This document shows positions 6,130 through 13,116 of a stretch of DNA of 13,116 nucleotides, in pieces. This DNA is from Candidatus Sulfotelmatobacter sp. (GTDB lineage: Bacteria > Acidobacteriota > Terriglobia > Terriglobales > Acidobacteriaceae), in contig JASHRE010000208.1 in NCBI GenBank assembly GCA_030037515.1, positions 1-13,116 of the forward strand, read 5' to 3'. The position numbers and the translations under genes are program-made. The notes beneath the pieces are model-generated. The model saw nothing but the letters and a program-made list of their open reading frames with translations, searched no databases and was not told where the DNA came from. Every line of letters starts with the position of its first letter. Position 1 is the first letter of the stretch.

Positions 6130-7554
6130 ATGATAGCAAGAACGACGGTGGGAATTTGTCTGCTTGCATGGCTGACCGTGCCCGTATTTTCCGAGCCAGC
6201 GCACCTCTCCGATTCGGCCGCGCAATCGCAGGCGCCGAACACGACGCAGAGCACCACATTGCCTCCGCAGTCTGAACCAGGGCAGGGGTCGGCGCCGCTG
6301 CGAGTCATGGTTGGAAAGTCGCTGCTCATCAACACCACCGAACGCCTGATAAGGATTTCGGTCACCGATGAGAATATCGCCTATGCTCGGGTGATCACTC
6401 CGACGCAGATCCTGGTTCATGGCAAGTCGCCGGGAGAAATCTCGTTGCTCATCTGGGACGATCAGGAACGCTCGCGGAGTTTCGATCTCCGAGTCGACGT
6501 TGACGTTACCGCTTGCGCGGAGGAGGAACGTCGCGTATTTCCCGAGGAGCGGATCACGGTGACTCCGTCGCGCGCGGCGATTGTTCTATCCGGGCACGTT
6601 TCCACCGAGGATGTTTCCAAGCGTGCCGAAGCGCTTGCCGGCGCCTATTCGCCAAAAGTGATCAACGTGCTTACCTTCGGTCCGGTGGGAGCGCAGGAAG
6701 TCTTGTTGCAGGTGAAGTTCGCCGAGGTCGATCGCACCGTACTGACCCAGATGGGCGTCAATTTCATTTCCACCGGGGCCTCCAACACCATCGGCACGAT
6801 CACGACCGGCCAATATGGTGGCTTTTCGGGGCAAACGGTGGGTCCGTCCAGCAGCGGTGCTTCCACGACTCTGAGCAACGTGCTGAATTTGTTTGTCTTT
6901 CGTCCGGACATCAATTTCGGCGCCGTGATCGAGGCGCTCGAAACCAAGAATCTTCTGCAGATTCTCTCCGAGCCCAATCTGATCGCAGTGAACGGGAAAA
7001 AGGCCAGTTTCCTGGCCGGCGGCCAATTTCCTTTCCCGATTGTGCAGCCCGGACAGGGCTTCACCGCGGTTACCATTTCGTTCAAGGATTTCGGTGTGCG
7101 CCTGGAGTTCACCCCCGTCATCATGCCGAACGGCAACATTCATCTGCAGGTTTCGCCCGAGGTCAGCACCCTGGACTTCAGCAACGCTCTCACGATCTCC
7201 GGGTTCACCGTACCTGCGCTCAGCACTCGCCGCGCCGATACCGAATTTGAGCTGCAGGATGGACAAAGTTTTGTGATCGCGGGATTGATGGATAATCGCG
7301 TCACCGACACTTACAACAAGATCCCCGGGCTGGGCGATATTCCGGTCCTGGGAAATTTCTTCAAAAGCAAGAGCGTGCAAAAAAGCAACTCGGAATTGAT
7401 GGTTCTTTGCACCGTGCACCGGGTTTCGCCCACGACCGAACCGCCGGTGGGGCCAAACAATCCGCAGCCATTTATGGATGAAGGCAAGTTCGACAAGTCG
7501 GTGAAGGAGCGGGGAAGCAATCAATCTGACTCCACGCCCTCGAACAGTCACTAG
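6130..7554 (+). CDS. cpaC: Tad pilus outer-membrane secretin CpaC/RcpA
   Basis: From ATG 6130 this is a 474-residue secretin. Residues 1-24 form a signal peptide (MIARTT, a hydrophobic core, then a cut near SEPA). A low-complexity linker precedes the N-terminal pilus-assembly domain (about 57-124; VGKSLLINTTERLIRISV, HGKSPGEISLLIW). A BON-like module follows (about 141-182; VLSGHVSTEDVSKRAEALA). The secretin core (about 188-435) has EVLLQVKFAEVDRTVLTQMG, LLQILSEPNLIAVNG, VIAGLMDN and IPGLGDIPVLGNFFKS. A hydrophilic tail of about 40 residues may contact a pilotin. It multimerises into the outer-membrane pore for the Flp fibre. A GTG at 6052 extends the frame but adds Arg-rich residues before the signal peptide. 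ATG 6130, with AGGGAG at 6112-6117, is preferred. Confidence 0.93.
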   Translation: MIARTTVGICLLAWLTVPVFSEPAHLSDSAAQSQAPNTTQSTTLPPQSEPGQGSAPLRVMVGKSLLINTTERLIRISVTDENIAYARVITPTQILVHGKSPGEISLLIWDDQERSRSFDLRVDVDVTACAEEERRVFPEERITVTPSRAAIVLSGHVSTEDVSKRAEALAGAYSPKVINVLTFGPVGAQEVLLQVKFAEVDRTVLTQMGVNFISTGASNTIGTITTGQYGGFSGQTVGPSSSGASTTLSNVLNLFVFRPDINFGAVIEALETKNLLQILSEPNLIAVNGKKASFLAGGQFPFPIVQPGQGFTAVTISFKDFGVRLEFTPVIMPNGNIHLQVSPEVSTLDFSNALTISGFTVPALSTRRADTEFELQDGQSFVIAGLMDNRVTDTYNKIPGLGDIPVLGNFFKSKSVQKSNSELMVLCTVHRVSPTTEPPVGPNNPQPFMDEGKFDKSVKERGSNQSDSTPSNSH

Positions 7555-7587
7555 TTCCGCGGAAATGAAAAGAACGCGGTTTGGTTT

Positions 7588-8760
7588 ATGGCAGAGCTTT
7601 CGGTCGTCATTGTCGCGCCCGACAACGAACAGCGGGCCGTGTTACAGGTGCTGGTCGACGGCACCACCGTGGCGCGGACTGTGCATACCTGCGCAACTTT
7701 CCCGGTGGCTGCGTCGGATCCGGTGGCGCGGCGGGTGCGGGCAGCGACTCCCGACGTTACCTTGATCGATATTCCCTCCGAGAATGCTGCTTCCGCTCTG
7801 CGTGCCATTGAACTGCTGCACCAGGAAATGCCCGATAGCGCGATTTTTGCCATCGGTACGCTCGATCAGCCCCAAATCATCGTCAATGCCATGCGCGCCG
7901 GAGCTCGCGAGTTCCTGCAACGCCCGCCCACGACCTCCGACATGCTGGAAGCGTTTGTGCGCGTGTCGACGGCGCAGAGGCGGGTGCGCGCGGAAGGAAT
8001 TCGCGGCAAGGTTTTCTGCATCATCAATGCCAAGGGCGGTAACGGAGCGACCACGGTCGCCGTCAATCTTGCGCTGGCGCTGCAGACGGCCCACGGACAG
8101 ACCGCGCTGATTGATGTGGCCCCCTTGGGTCACGCTGCACTGCACATGAATCTGAAGCCCGTTTTTAATGTGGCGGACGCGATCCGCAACGTCGATCGGC
8201 TGGACGCTTCATTGCTGGAAAGCTTCATGACCCGGCAGGGCGGCGGGTTGCACTTGTTGGCGGGAACCAATGTTCCGGCCGCGATCGATCCGGCCACGGC
8301 GGAGTTCGTAAAGCTGTTCGACATGCTGGTTTCGCAATACCGCTACGTGGTGGTCGATGCTTCCTCACGCTTCGATTCGGCCAGCCGACTGATCGCGAAC
8401 CTTTGCGAAGCGGTTCTGCTGGTCGCGTGCACCGATGTGGCGTCGCTGTGGAGTGCGGCGCGGGTGCAGCAGTATTTGGTAGAAACGGGCAGCCGCGAGC
8501 GCGTGCGGCTTGTGCTCAATCGTTTTCGCAAGGTGTCCGGATTCAGCGAAGCCGATGCGGAAGCGGCGGTGGGCGCGAAATTGTTGTGGCGCGTTCCCAA
8601 CCAGTATTTTGCCGTGTCGACCGCGATCGATCGCGGCACGCCCGTCATGGATCAGCGCTCGAGCGAAATCGCGCGCTGCTTTGCCGGGCTGGCGCAGGAA
8701 CTGACCCGCAATGATCTCAATGTGAAACGCGAGGCCTGGTCGATGTTTAAGTCGGTGTAA
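7588..8760 (+). CDS. cpaE: Tad pilus localisation ATPase CpaE/TadZ
   Basis: A 390-residue protein with an N-terminal receiver-like domain (about 3-130) and a ParA/MinD-type ATPase (about 139-380). In the receiver part an Asp stands at the usual acceptor position (LIDIP, Asp61) but the usual Lys-Pro near the end reads QRPP (111-114), so classical phosphorylation is doubtful. The ATPase has the deviant Walker A AKGGNGATT (148-156): the signature Lys149 is kept and the P-loop Lys is Ala154, as in many CpaE/TadZ proteins. A hydrophobic strand YRYVVVDAS (251-259) gives the Walker A' Asp257. CpaE/TadZ marks the cell pole and recruits the secretion ATPase. The weak Shine-Dalgarno upstream fits coupling to cpaC, 33 nt away. 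The stop is followed by cpaF after 15 nt. Confidence 0.92.
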   Translation: MAELSVVIVAPDNEQRAVLQVLVDGTTVARTVHTCATFPVAASDPVARRVRAATPDVTLIDIPSENAASALRAIELLHQEMPDSAIFAIGTLDQPQIIVNAMRAGAREFLQRPPTTSDMLEAFVRVSTAQRRVRAEGIRGKVFCIINAKGGNGATTVAVNLALALQTAHGQTALIDVAPLGHAALHMNLKPVFNVADAIRNVDRLDASLLESFMTRQGGGLHLLAGTNVPAAIDPATAEFVKLFDMLVSQYRYVVVDASSRFDSASRLIANLCEAVLLVACTDVASLWSAARVQQYLVETGSRERVRLVLNRFRKVSGFSEADAEAAVGAKLLWRVPNQYFAVSTAIDRGTPVMDQRSSEIARCFAGLAQELTRNDLNVKREAWSMFKSV

Positions 8761-8775
8761 ATGAGTTAGGGAACG

Positions 8776-10071
8776 ATGCCCAATCTGCAATCATTCGAGC
8801 GAACCGATTATCAGCAGGTAAAGTCCGACCTGCATCGCAAGATCCTCGACCGGCTGGATCTGGAAAAGCTGGGCAAGACTTCGAGCGACTCGGCGCGCGA
8901 CGAAGTCCTCGTCATCATCCGCAACGCCGTCAACGGCGAGGTGGTGCCGCTCAGCTTCGCCGAACGGGAGCGGCTCTCGCGTGAAATTCTCGATGAAATT
9001 TTCGGGCTGGGCCCTCTTGAGCCTCTGCTCAAGGATCCGACCGTCTCCGATATTCTGGTGAACCGTTACGATCGCGTTTACATTGAACGCGCGGGCAAGC
9101 TCGAGCTCACCTCGTTCGCCTTCAAAGACAATTCGCATTTGATGCAGATCATTGAGCGCATCGTTTCGCGGGTCGGGCGCCGCGTAGACGAATCTTCGCC
9201 CATGGTCGATGCCCGTCTGGCGGATGGATCGCGCGTGAACGCGATCATTCCGCCGCTGGCGATTGATGGTCCGTGTCTGTCGATCCGCCGCTTCGGACGC
9301 GATCCGGTCACGGCGCGGCAAATGATTGAAAATCAGACCCTGACCGAGCCCATGCTGGAGCTGCTGTCGGCCATGGTGAAAGGGAGGCTGAACATCCTGG
9401 TTTCCGGCGGAACGGGCGCGGGCAAGACCACGCTGCTCAACGTGCTTTCCGGATACATTCCGAATTCGGACCGCATTGTCACCATCGAAGACGCGGCTGA
9501 ATTGCAACTGAAGCAGGAACACGTGGTGCGGCTGGAAACGCGGCCTCCAAATATTGAAGGCAAAGGCGCAGTTCGGCAGCGGCAACTGGTGATCAACAGC
9601 TTGCGTATGCGACCCGACCGGATCGTGGTGGGCGAGGTGCGCGGCGAGGAGGCCTTCGATATGCTGCAGGCCATGAATACCGGCCACGAAGGTTCGCTGA
9701 CGACCGTGCACGCCAACTCTCCCCGCGATGCTTTGGCGCGAGTCGAGAACATGGTGTCGATGGCCAACCTCAACATTCCGGAACGCGCGATCCGCGGCCA
9801 GATCGCGTCTGCCGTGCATGCTGTCGTGCAGATTGCCCGACTTTCCGACGGCACGCGCAAGCTCATCACGATCTCGGAGATCACCGGCATGGATGACGAC
9901 AGCGTCGCGATGCAGGATATTTTTTCTTTCGATCGCAGTGGCATTGACGCCAACGGGAAAGTGCGTGGAGTGTTTCACGCAACCGGCGTGCGTCCGAAAT
10001 ATACCGAGCGGCTGGCCACCGCCGGGGCTCGCTTGCGGGCAAACCTTTTCGAGTCGAAAACCGAGGTTTAA
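8776..10071 (+). CDS. cpaF: Tad pilus secretion ATPase CpaF/TadA
   Basis: The 431-residue protein belongs to the GspE/VirB11-type hexameric ATPases that drive Flp assembly. The N-terminal domain (about 12-170) includes FGLGPLEPLLKDPTVSDILV and IIPPLAIDGPCLSIRRF. The motor domain has Walker A GGTGAGKTT (211-219, Lys217), the Asp box TIEDAAEL (236-243), Walker B RIVVGEVRGEEA (282-293, Glu287) and the His box GHEGSLTTVHA (303-313). All catalytic boxes are intact and length fits the family. It acts at the cytoplasmic face, with TadB and TadC, which are encoded next. AGGGA (8768-8772) lies 3 nt before the ATG. The gene ends GAGGTTTAA, which also supplies the ribosome-binding site for tadB. Confidence 0.97.
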   Translation: MPNLQSFERTDYQQVKSDLHRKILDRLDLEKLGKTSSDSARDEVLVIIRNAVNGEVVPLSFAERERLSREILDEIFGLGPLEPLLKDPTVSDILVNRYDRVYIERAGKLELTSFAFKDNSHLMQIIERIVSRVGRRVDESSPMVDARLADGSRVNAIIPPLAIDGPCLSIRRFGRDPVTARQMIENQTLTEPMLELLSAMVKGRLNILVSGGTGAGKTTLLNVLSGYIPNSDRIVTIEDAAELQLKQEHVVRLETRPPNIEGKGAVRQRQLVINSLRMRPDRIVVGEVRGEEAFDMLQAMNTGHEGSLTTVHANSPRDALARVENMVSMANLNIPERAIRGQIASAVHAVVQIARLSDGTRKLITISEITGMDDDSVAMQDIFSFDRSGIDANGKVRGVFHATGVRPKYTERLATAGARLRANLFESKTEV

Positions 10072-10077
10072 ATTTTT

Positions 10078-11049
10078 ATGCCTGCGCTTCTGATCGCCGT
10101 TCTGGTTTTCGCCGTGGTTGGCATCGCGGTGTTCGCCGTCTTGTCGATCTTCGATCGGCGGAGCGCCCGCGCCCGCCTGATCCGCGAACGTCTGGCCGAA
10201 GAACGCAAGGCGCCGGAGCGCACGGCCGAAGAAGAACTGGCGCTGATGCGGGATGAGCAACTGAGCGGAATCCCCGCGCTCGATAACCTGCTGCGGCGTT
10301 CGGCGCGCGTCGAGGCAATGCAGAAGACGCTTTCGCAGGCCGGCTTGACCATCCGCGCCGGAAACTTTCTTGGGCTCTGTCTTCTGGCCGCGGTGGCCAC
10401 CGCCATTCTGTGTTTCATCCTCAGCAAACGCGTCGAGATCGCCTGGGCGGCGATGCTGGTCGGTTTCTTTCTTCCCTATTCGTACGCTTCGATGAAGCGG
10501 CAGAAACGCTTCGCCAAGTTCGATGAGCTTTTTCCCGAGGCGATTGACACCCTGGCGCGCGCTGTTCGCGCCGGGCATGCCTTCACCACGGCTTTGGAAA
10601 TGATCACCAACGAAGTCAACGAACCGGTGGCCAGCGAATTCCGACAACTCTACGAAGAGCAGAAATTCGGCATGCCGGTTCGCGACGCCTTGCTGAATCT
10701 GACCGAGCGCATGCCTTCGGTGGATGTGAAATTTTTCGTCACCGCCGTCATGTTGCAGCGCGAAACGGGTGGCAATCTCGCCGAAATTCTCGACAATCTC
10801 TCGTACGTCATTCGCGAGCGCTTCAAGATTCAGCGGCAGGTCCGCGTCTACACAGCGCAAGGCCGCTTGACCATGGCATTGCTGATGGGCATGCCGCCCA
10901 TCATTGTCGCGGTCATGATGGCGCTCAATCCGGGATTCATTCGCCCGCTGTTTTCCGATCCCATCGGCCACACCTTGTTGGTGGGGGGGATCACGCTGCA
11001 AACGATCGGCTATTTCGTGATTCGCAAGATCATTCGGATTCAGGTCTGA
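10078..11049 (+). CDS. tadB: Tad pilus inner-membrane platform protein TadB (T2SSF domain)
   Basis: A 323-residue protein with an N-terminal membrane helix (about 3-23), two more at about 97-116 and 120-137, a T2SSF (GspF-like) helical domain at about 155-260, and C-terminal helices at about 265-283 and 298-317. Landmarks are FPEAIDTLARAVRAGHAFT (152-170), FGMPVRDALLNL (197-208) and LQRETGGNLAEILDNL (226-241). TadB with TadC forms the inner-membrane platform that couples CpaF to Flp assembly. Only 6 nt separate it from cpaF, and its ribosome-binding site is GAGG (10063-10066) inside the end of cpaF, so translational coupling is likely. It shares the T2SSF fold with tadC next to it. Confidence 0.94.
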   Translation: MPALLIAVLVFAVVGIAVFAVLSIFDRRSARARLIRERLAEERKAPERTAEEELALMRDEQLSGIPALDNLLRRSARVEAMQKTLSQAGLTIRAGNFLGLCLLAAVATAILCFILSKRVEIAWAAMLVGFFLPYSYASMKRQKRFAKFDELFPEAIDTLARAVRAGHAFTTALEMITNEVNEPVASEFRQLYEEQKFGMPVRDALLNLTERMPSVDVKFFVTAVMLQRETGGNLAEILDNLSYVIRERFKIQRQVRVYTAQGRLTMALLMGMPPIIVAVMMALNPGFIRPLFSDPIGHTLLVGGITLQTIGYFVIRKIIRIQV

Positions 11050-11092
11050 GGATTTTCAGCCGGCGCGGTTGGTCGGCCAGGAAGTTGAGTTT

Positions 11093-12001
11093 ATGTTGCC
11101 GTTGATTCTCACCATCGTCGTTTTCGTCACGATCGTGCTGGTGGTGTTCGTTTTTGGCGCGGCGGTGGTCACGCCGAGTTCCGTGCTCGGCGCCCGCTTG
11201 CGCGCTCTGGGAGGACAACCGCAGCGGGTCGAAGTCAAACCCGCCCTCAAGGAACGCATCGAGCAGGCGATTGATCCTCTCAGCAAGGCGATTCCGCTCT
11301 CTCCGGCCGACGTTTCCCGCACGCGCGCCTGGCTCATTCAAGCCGGCCTGCGCGATCCGATTCACGTGAATTACTACTTCGGCTCCCGCATTTTGGCTGC
11401 CGGGGTTGGTTTCCTGGCCGTCGTGCTGATCTCGGGCTTGGACAATCTTCCGCTGCTGATCGGGGTTGCCGGCTTCGGCTTCATTCTGCCTCGATTCGTT
11501 TTGAAGCGAATGATCCGCGATCGCCAGCAGCGCATTCGCCTTGCGCTTCCCGATGCGCTCGACCTCACGGTCATCTGCGTGGAAGCCGGACTGGCGCTCG
11601 ATCAGGCCATGATGCGCGTGGGCCAGGATTTGCACCATGCGCATCCCGATCTCAGCGACGAATTCCATCTCGTCAATCTGGAGATGCGCGCCGGCAAGCC
11701 CCGCCCGGAAGCTTTGCGCAATCTGGTCGAACGCACCGGTGTGGACGACATCCGTTCCTTGGTTGGAACGCTCATCCAGACCGACCGCTTTGGAACCAGC
11801 GTGGCCCAAGCGCTGCGCGTGCATTCTGATTCGCTGCGCACCGAACGCCGACAACGCGCCGAAGAACAGGCGGCCAAAACCACCATCAAAATGGTTCCTC
11901 CGCTGGTGGTCTTTGTCCTGCCGTCGATCATTTTCGTGACGATCGGTCCGGCGGTGATTTCGCTGATCCGTCAACTGGGACCGACCACGGCCGGCCACTA
12001 A
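11093..12001 (+). CDS. tadC: Tad pilus inner-membrane platform protein TadC (T2SSF domain)
   Basis: From ATG 11093 the protein is 302 residues, with an N-terminal helix (about 2-26), two central helices (about 96-135), a T2SSF domain (about 153-265) and C-terminal helices (about 267-295). Landmarks are LPDALDLTVICVEAGLALDQ (152-171), FHLVNLEMRAGKPRPEALRN (191-210) and GTLIQTDRFGTSVAQALRVH (225-244), the last highly conserved in TadC. It is the partner of TadB. AGGAAG at 11079-11084, 8 nt before ATG 11093, fixes the start. An in-frame TTG at 11069 would add eight residues and lacks a good ribosome-binding site. The DUF192 gene follows 20 nt after the stop. Confidence 0.94.
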   Translation: MLPLILTIVVFVTIVLVVFVFGAAVVTPSSVLGARLRALGGQPQRVEVKPALKERIEQAIDPLSKAIPLSPADVSRTRAWLIQAGLRDPIHVNYYFGSRILAAGVGFLAVVLISGLDNLPLLIGVAGFGFILPRFVLKRMIRDRQQRIRLALPDALDLTVICVEAGLALDQAMMRVGQDLHHAHPDLSDEFHLVNLEMRAGKPRPEALRNLVERTGVDDIRSLVGTLIQTDRFGTSVAQALRVHSDSLRTERRQRAEEQAAKTTIKMVPPLVVFVLPSIIFVTIGPAVISLIRQLGPTTAGH

Positions 12002-12021
12002 GCCACTGCGGGATCGATTTC

Positions 12022-12408
12022 ATGGCCGTTTTTTCCGCTCGCGCATGCGCTCTGAACCGGACCCGCGATACGTGTCTGGCCACATCGCTCGCGGTCGCCG
12101 ACACGCATTGGACCCGCCTGCGGGGTTTGCTCGGCCTCAGTGCTGGTGACTTCGGTAACGGCTGCGGACTCTGGATCGTTCCCTGCCATGGCGTTCATAC
12201 TCTGGGGATGGGGTTTGCGATCGACGCGGTTTATCTCGATCGGGGGATGCATGTCATTCACGTCGAGAGCGAGCTGCGCCCCTGGCGCTTCGCTGCCGTA
12301 CGGGCGAACGCCGCGTCGGTACTGGAACTGCCGTGCCGCACCGCCATAGAGACCGGGACGGCGGTCGGGGATAGAATTGAGATCACTTTGGCGGGGAATG
12401 AGCCTTAA
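12022..12408 (+). CDS. DUF192 family protein, in the Tad operon
   Basis: The 128-residue protein matches DUF192, a small all-beta family of unproven function. Landmarks are VADTHWTRLRGLLGL (25-39), GLWIVPCHGVHTLGMGFAID (49-68), AVYLDRGMHVIHV and VLELP near the C-terminus. The WI-PC-(G/S)-(V/I)-HT core is present. No signal peptide or membrane helix is visible, unlike many DUF192 members, so it is probably cytoplasmic here. It is close-packed between tadC (20 nt) and the TonB-like gene (3 nt), so it should be cotranscribed with the Tad genes. Whether it serves pilus assembly is unknown; I do not assign a function. No clear ribosome-binding site precedes the ATG. Confidence 0.85.
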   Translation: MAVFSARACALNRTRDTCLATSLAVADTHWTRLRGLLGLSAGDFGNGCGLWIVPCHGVHTLGMGFAIDAVYLDRGMHVIHVESELRPWRFAAVRANAASVLELPCRTAIETGTAVGDRIEITLAGNEP

Positions 12409-12411
12409 CGC

Positions 12412-13116
12412 GTGGTAACACAAACGCTCCAACTCGAGGCCAAGATCGAAGTCCGCGGCCAGCTTCACGACGCGCCCCAGCTGCTGGTGGAGTGGTCTTC
12501 CCGGTGGGAGGAATTTGTCACCTCCATCCGCCCGGCGCTGGCGCGGTCGCAATCGCGGCTTGCGGGGGAAGCGCCCTACGGCGCTTTCCCCTATCGCGGC
12601 ATGATCCCGTGCCTACTGCTGGAAGCTTTTTTGATCTTCGCCGCGATCGTGATTCGAGTGAAGATTCAGGAACTGCGACCCCACGCAAACCCACGTTTCT
12701 CGCATCGGGACGTCATCTATTACAGCGGGGATGAACTGCCACGCACCGAGGACCTGGGCGGATCTCAGTCCGGGGTGAGCGGCGGGGCGGGAGGCAGCGA
12801 GGCGCTTCATCACACGCAGACCATCAAGATCGCACGCGGATCGCTGACACCGGAGGTGGTGGACGCGCCCAATCTCAAGCTGCCGTCGTCGCCCGACGCC
12901 GTTACCAATCTGTTGGCGATCAATCCCAATATCGGGCCCCCGCCCGCAGAAGGATTACGCTCCACGCGCGCAGCGATCACGTTCACCGCTCCCGTGGTTG
13001 TGCCGGCGCCGACCGTCGCTCACGATTACACCCGGAACGGCATTCAGATGGACGCCGTGATCGCTCCCAGTCCGTCGGTTCCGCGCGATCCGTTTCGTGC
13101 CGCACCGAATCTCAGC
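12412..13116 (+). CDS. TonB-like membrane-anchored repeat protein, 3'-partial
   Basis: The frame is open from GTG 12412 to the window edge (235 codons, no stop). Residues 1-63 are a charged cytoplasmic segment. A membrane helix spans about 64-83 (MIPCLLLEAFLIFAAIVI). The rest is a Pro/Ala-rich periplasmic region with VIYYSGDELPRTEDLGG (101-117) and VVDAPNLKLP (149-158), then repeats. VVVPAPTVAHD (195-205) and VIAPSPSVPRD (216-226) fall in register, a 21-residue period with core P-x-P-x-V-x-x-D. Such proteins are seen in Acidobacteriota as TonB-like, with a TonB C-terminal domain expected beyond the edge; this is recalled, not visible here. The GTG start has only a GGGGAATGAG stretch upstream. 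ATG 12601 (Met64) is an alternative but would remove the cytoplasmic part. It lies 3 nt after the DUF192 gene. Confidence 0.68.
   Translation, partial: MVTQTLQLEAKIEVRGQLHDAPQLLVEWSSRWEEFVTSIRPALARSQSRLAGEAPYGAFPYRGMIPCLLLEAFLIFAAIVIRVKIQELRPHANPRFSHRDVIYYSGDELPRTEDLGGSQSGVSGGAGGSEALHHTQTIKIARGSLTPEVVDAPNLKLPSSPDAVTNLLAINPNIGPPPAEGLRSTRAAITFTAPVVVPAPTVAHDYTRNGIQMDAVIAPSPSVPRDPFRAAPNLS

Noticed and set aside
7555..7564. 10-bp palindrome TTCCGCGGAA between cpaC and cpaE
   Set aside because: Short GC-rich palindromes are common at this base composition, and nothing else suggests a binding site within this 33-nt operon gap.
8791..11001. Very long minus-strand open frame (736 codons) opposite cpaF and tadB
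   Set aside because: It is antisense to two intact, recognisable genes. The product is rich in His, Gln, Arg and Asp with no domain, as expected from the mirror of GC-rich codon bias.
11069..11092. TTG start at 11069 for tadC
   Set aside because: ATG 11093 has AGGAAG at 8-nt spacing and begins directly at the first membrane helix.
12492..12734. Small plus-strand frame overlapping the start of the TonB-like gene
   Set aside because: It has no motif and lies wholly inside the frame that runs uninterrupted from 12412 to the edge with a membrane helix and repeats.

Overview
The window looks like a chromosomal segment from an Acidobacteriota bacterium of the Terriglobia/Koribacter type. This is inferred from three things: the GC-rich coding style, the gene set (GH15 glucoamylase, FHA-GAF-SpoIIE phosphatase, GT87-like membrane proteins, Tad locus), and the gene closing the window, which resembles the acidobacterial TonB-like repeat proteins found downstream of Tad genes. 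No sequence search was run, so the taxonomy is provisional.

Layout. Positions 2-316 (+) are the C-terminal end of a GH15-type glucoamylase. Positions 322-679 (+) hold the remains of a VapC-type PIN-domain toxin, broken by three frame changes, missing its N-terminus and lacking a visible antitoxin. A terminator-like hairpin (697-715) separates this relic from a minus-strand FHA-GAF-SpoIIE phosphatase (720-2396). Next are two divergent polytopic membrane proteins, 2482-3825 (-) and 3838-4758 (+). They share the D-x(n)-NPY and KPQ landmarks of GT87 (DUF2029) mannosyltransferase-like proteins.

The main locus runs from 4965 to the right edge, all on + : flp pilin, cpaB/rcpC, cpaC/rcpA secretin, cpaE/tadZ, cpaF/tadA ATPase, tadB, tadC, a DUF192 gene and a truncated TonB-like repeat protein. 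Together these make a nearly complete Flp (type IVb, Tad) pilus machine. CpaF hydrolyses ATP at the inner face of the membrane. TadB and TadC form the inner-membrane platform. CpaE places the complex in the cell. CpaB spans the periplasm and CpaC forms the outer-membrane channel through which Flp is extruded. The prepilin peptidase (TadV/CpaA), the pseudopilins TadE/F/G and the TPR protein TadD are not in the window.

Gaps inside the Tad run are mostly short (3-43 nt). The exceptions are flp-cpaB and cpaB-cpaC, 74 nt each if the chosen starts are right, and each holds a 30-nt hairpin. The 206-nt gap before flp is the likeliest site for the operon promoter; it contains a perfect 12-bp palindrome but no convincing sigma-70 box pair. 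I see no CRISPR array, tRNA, rRNA, insertion sequence or phage gene. The best candidates for something undescribed are the repeat protein attached to the Tad operon, the intercistronic hairpins and the decayed vapC.
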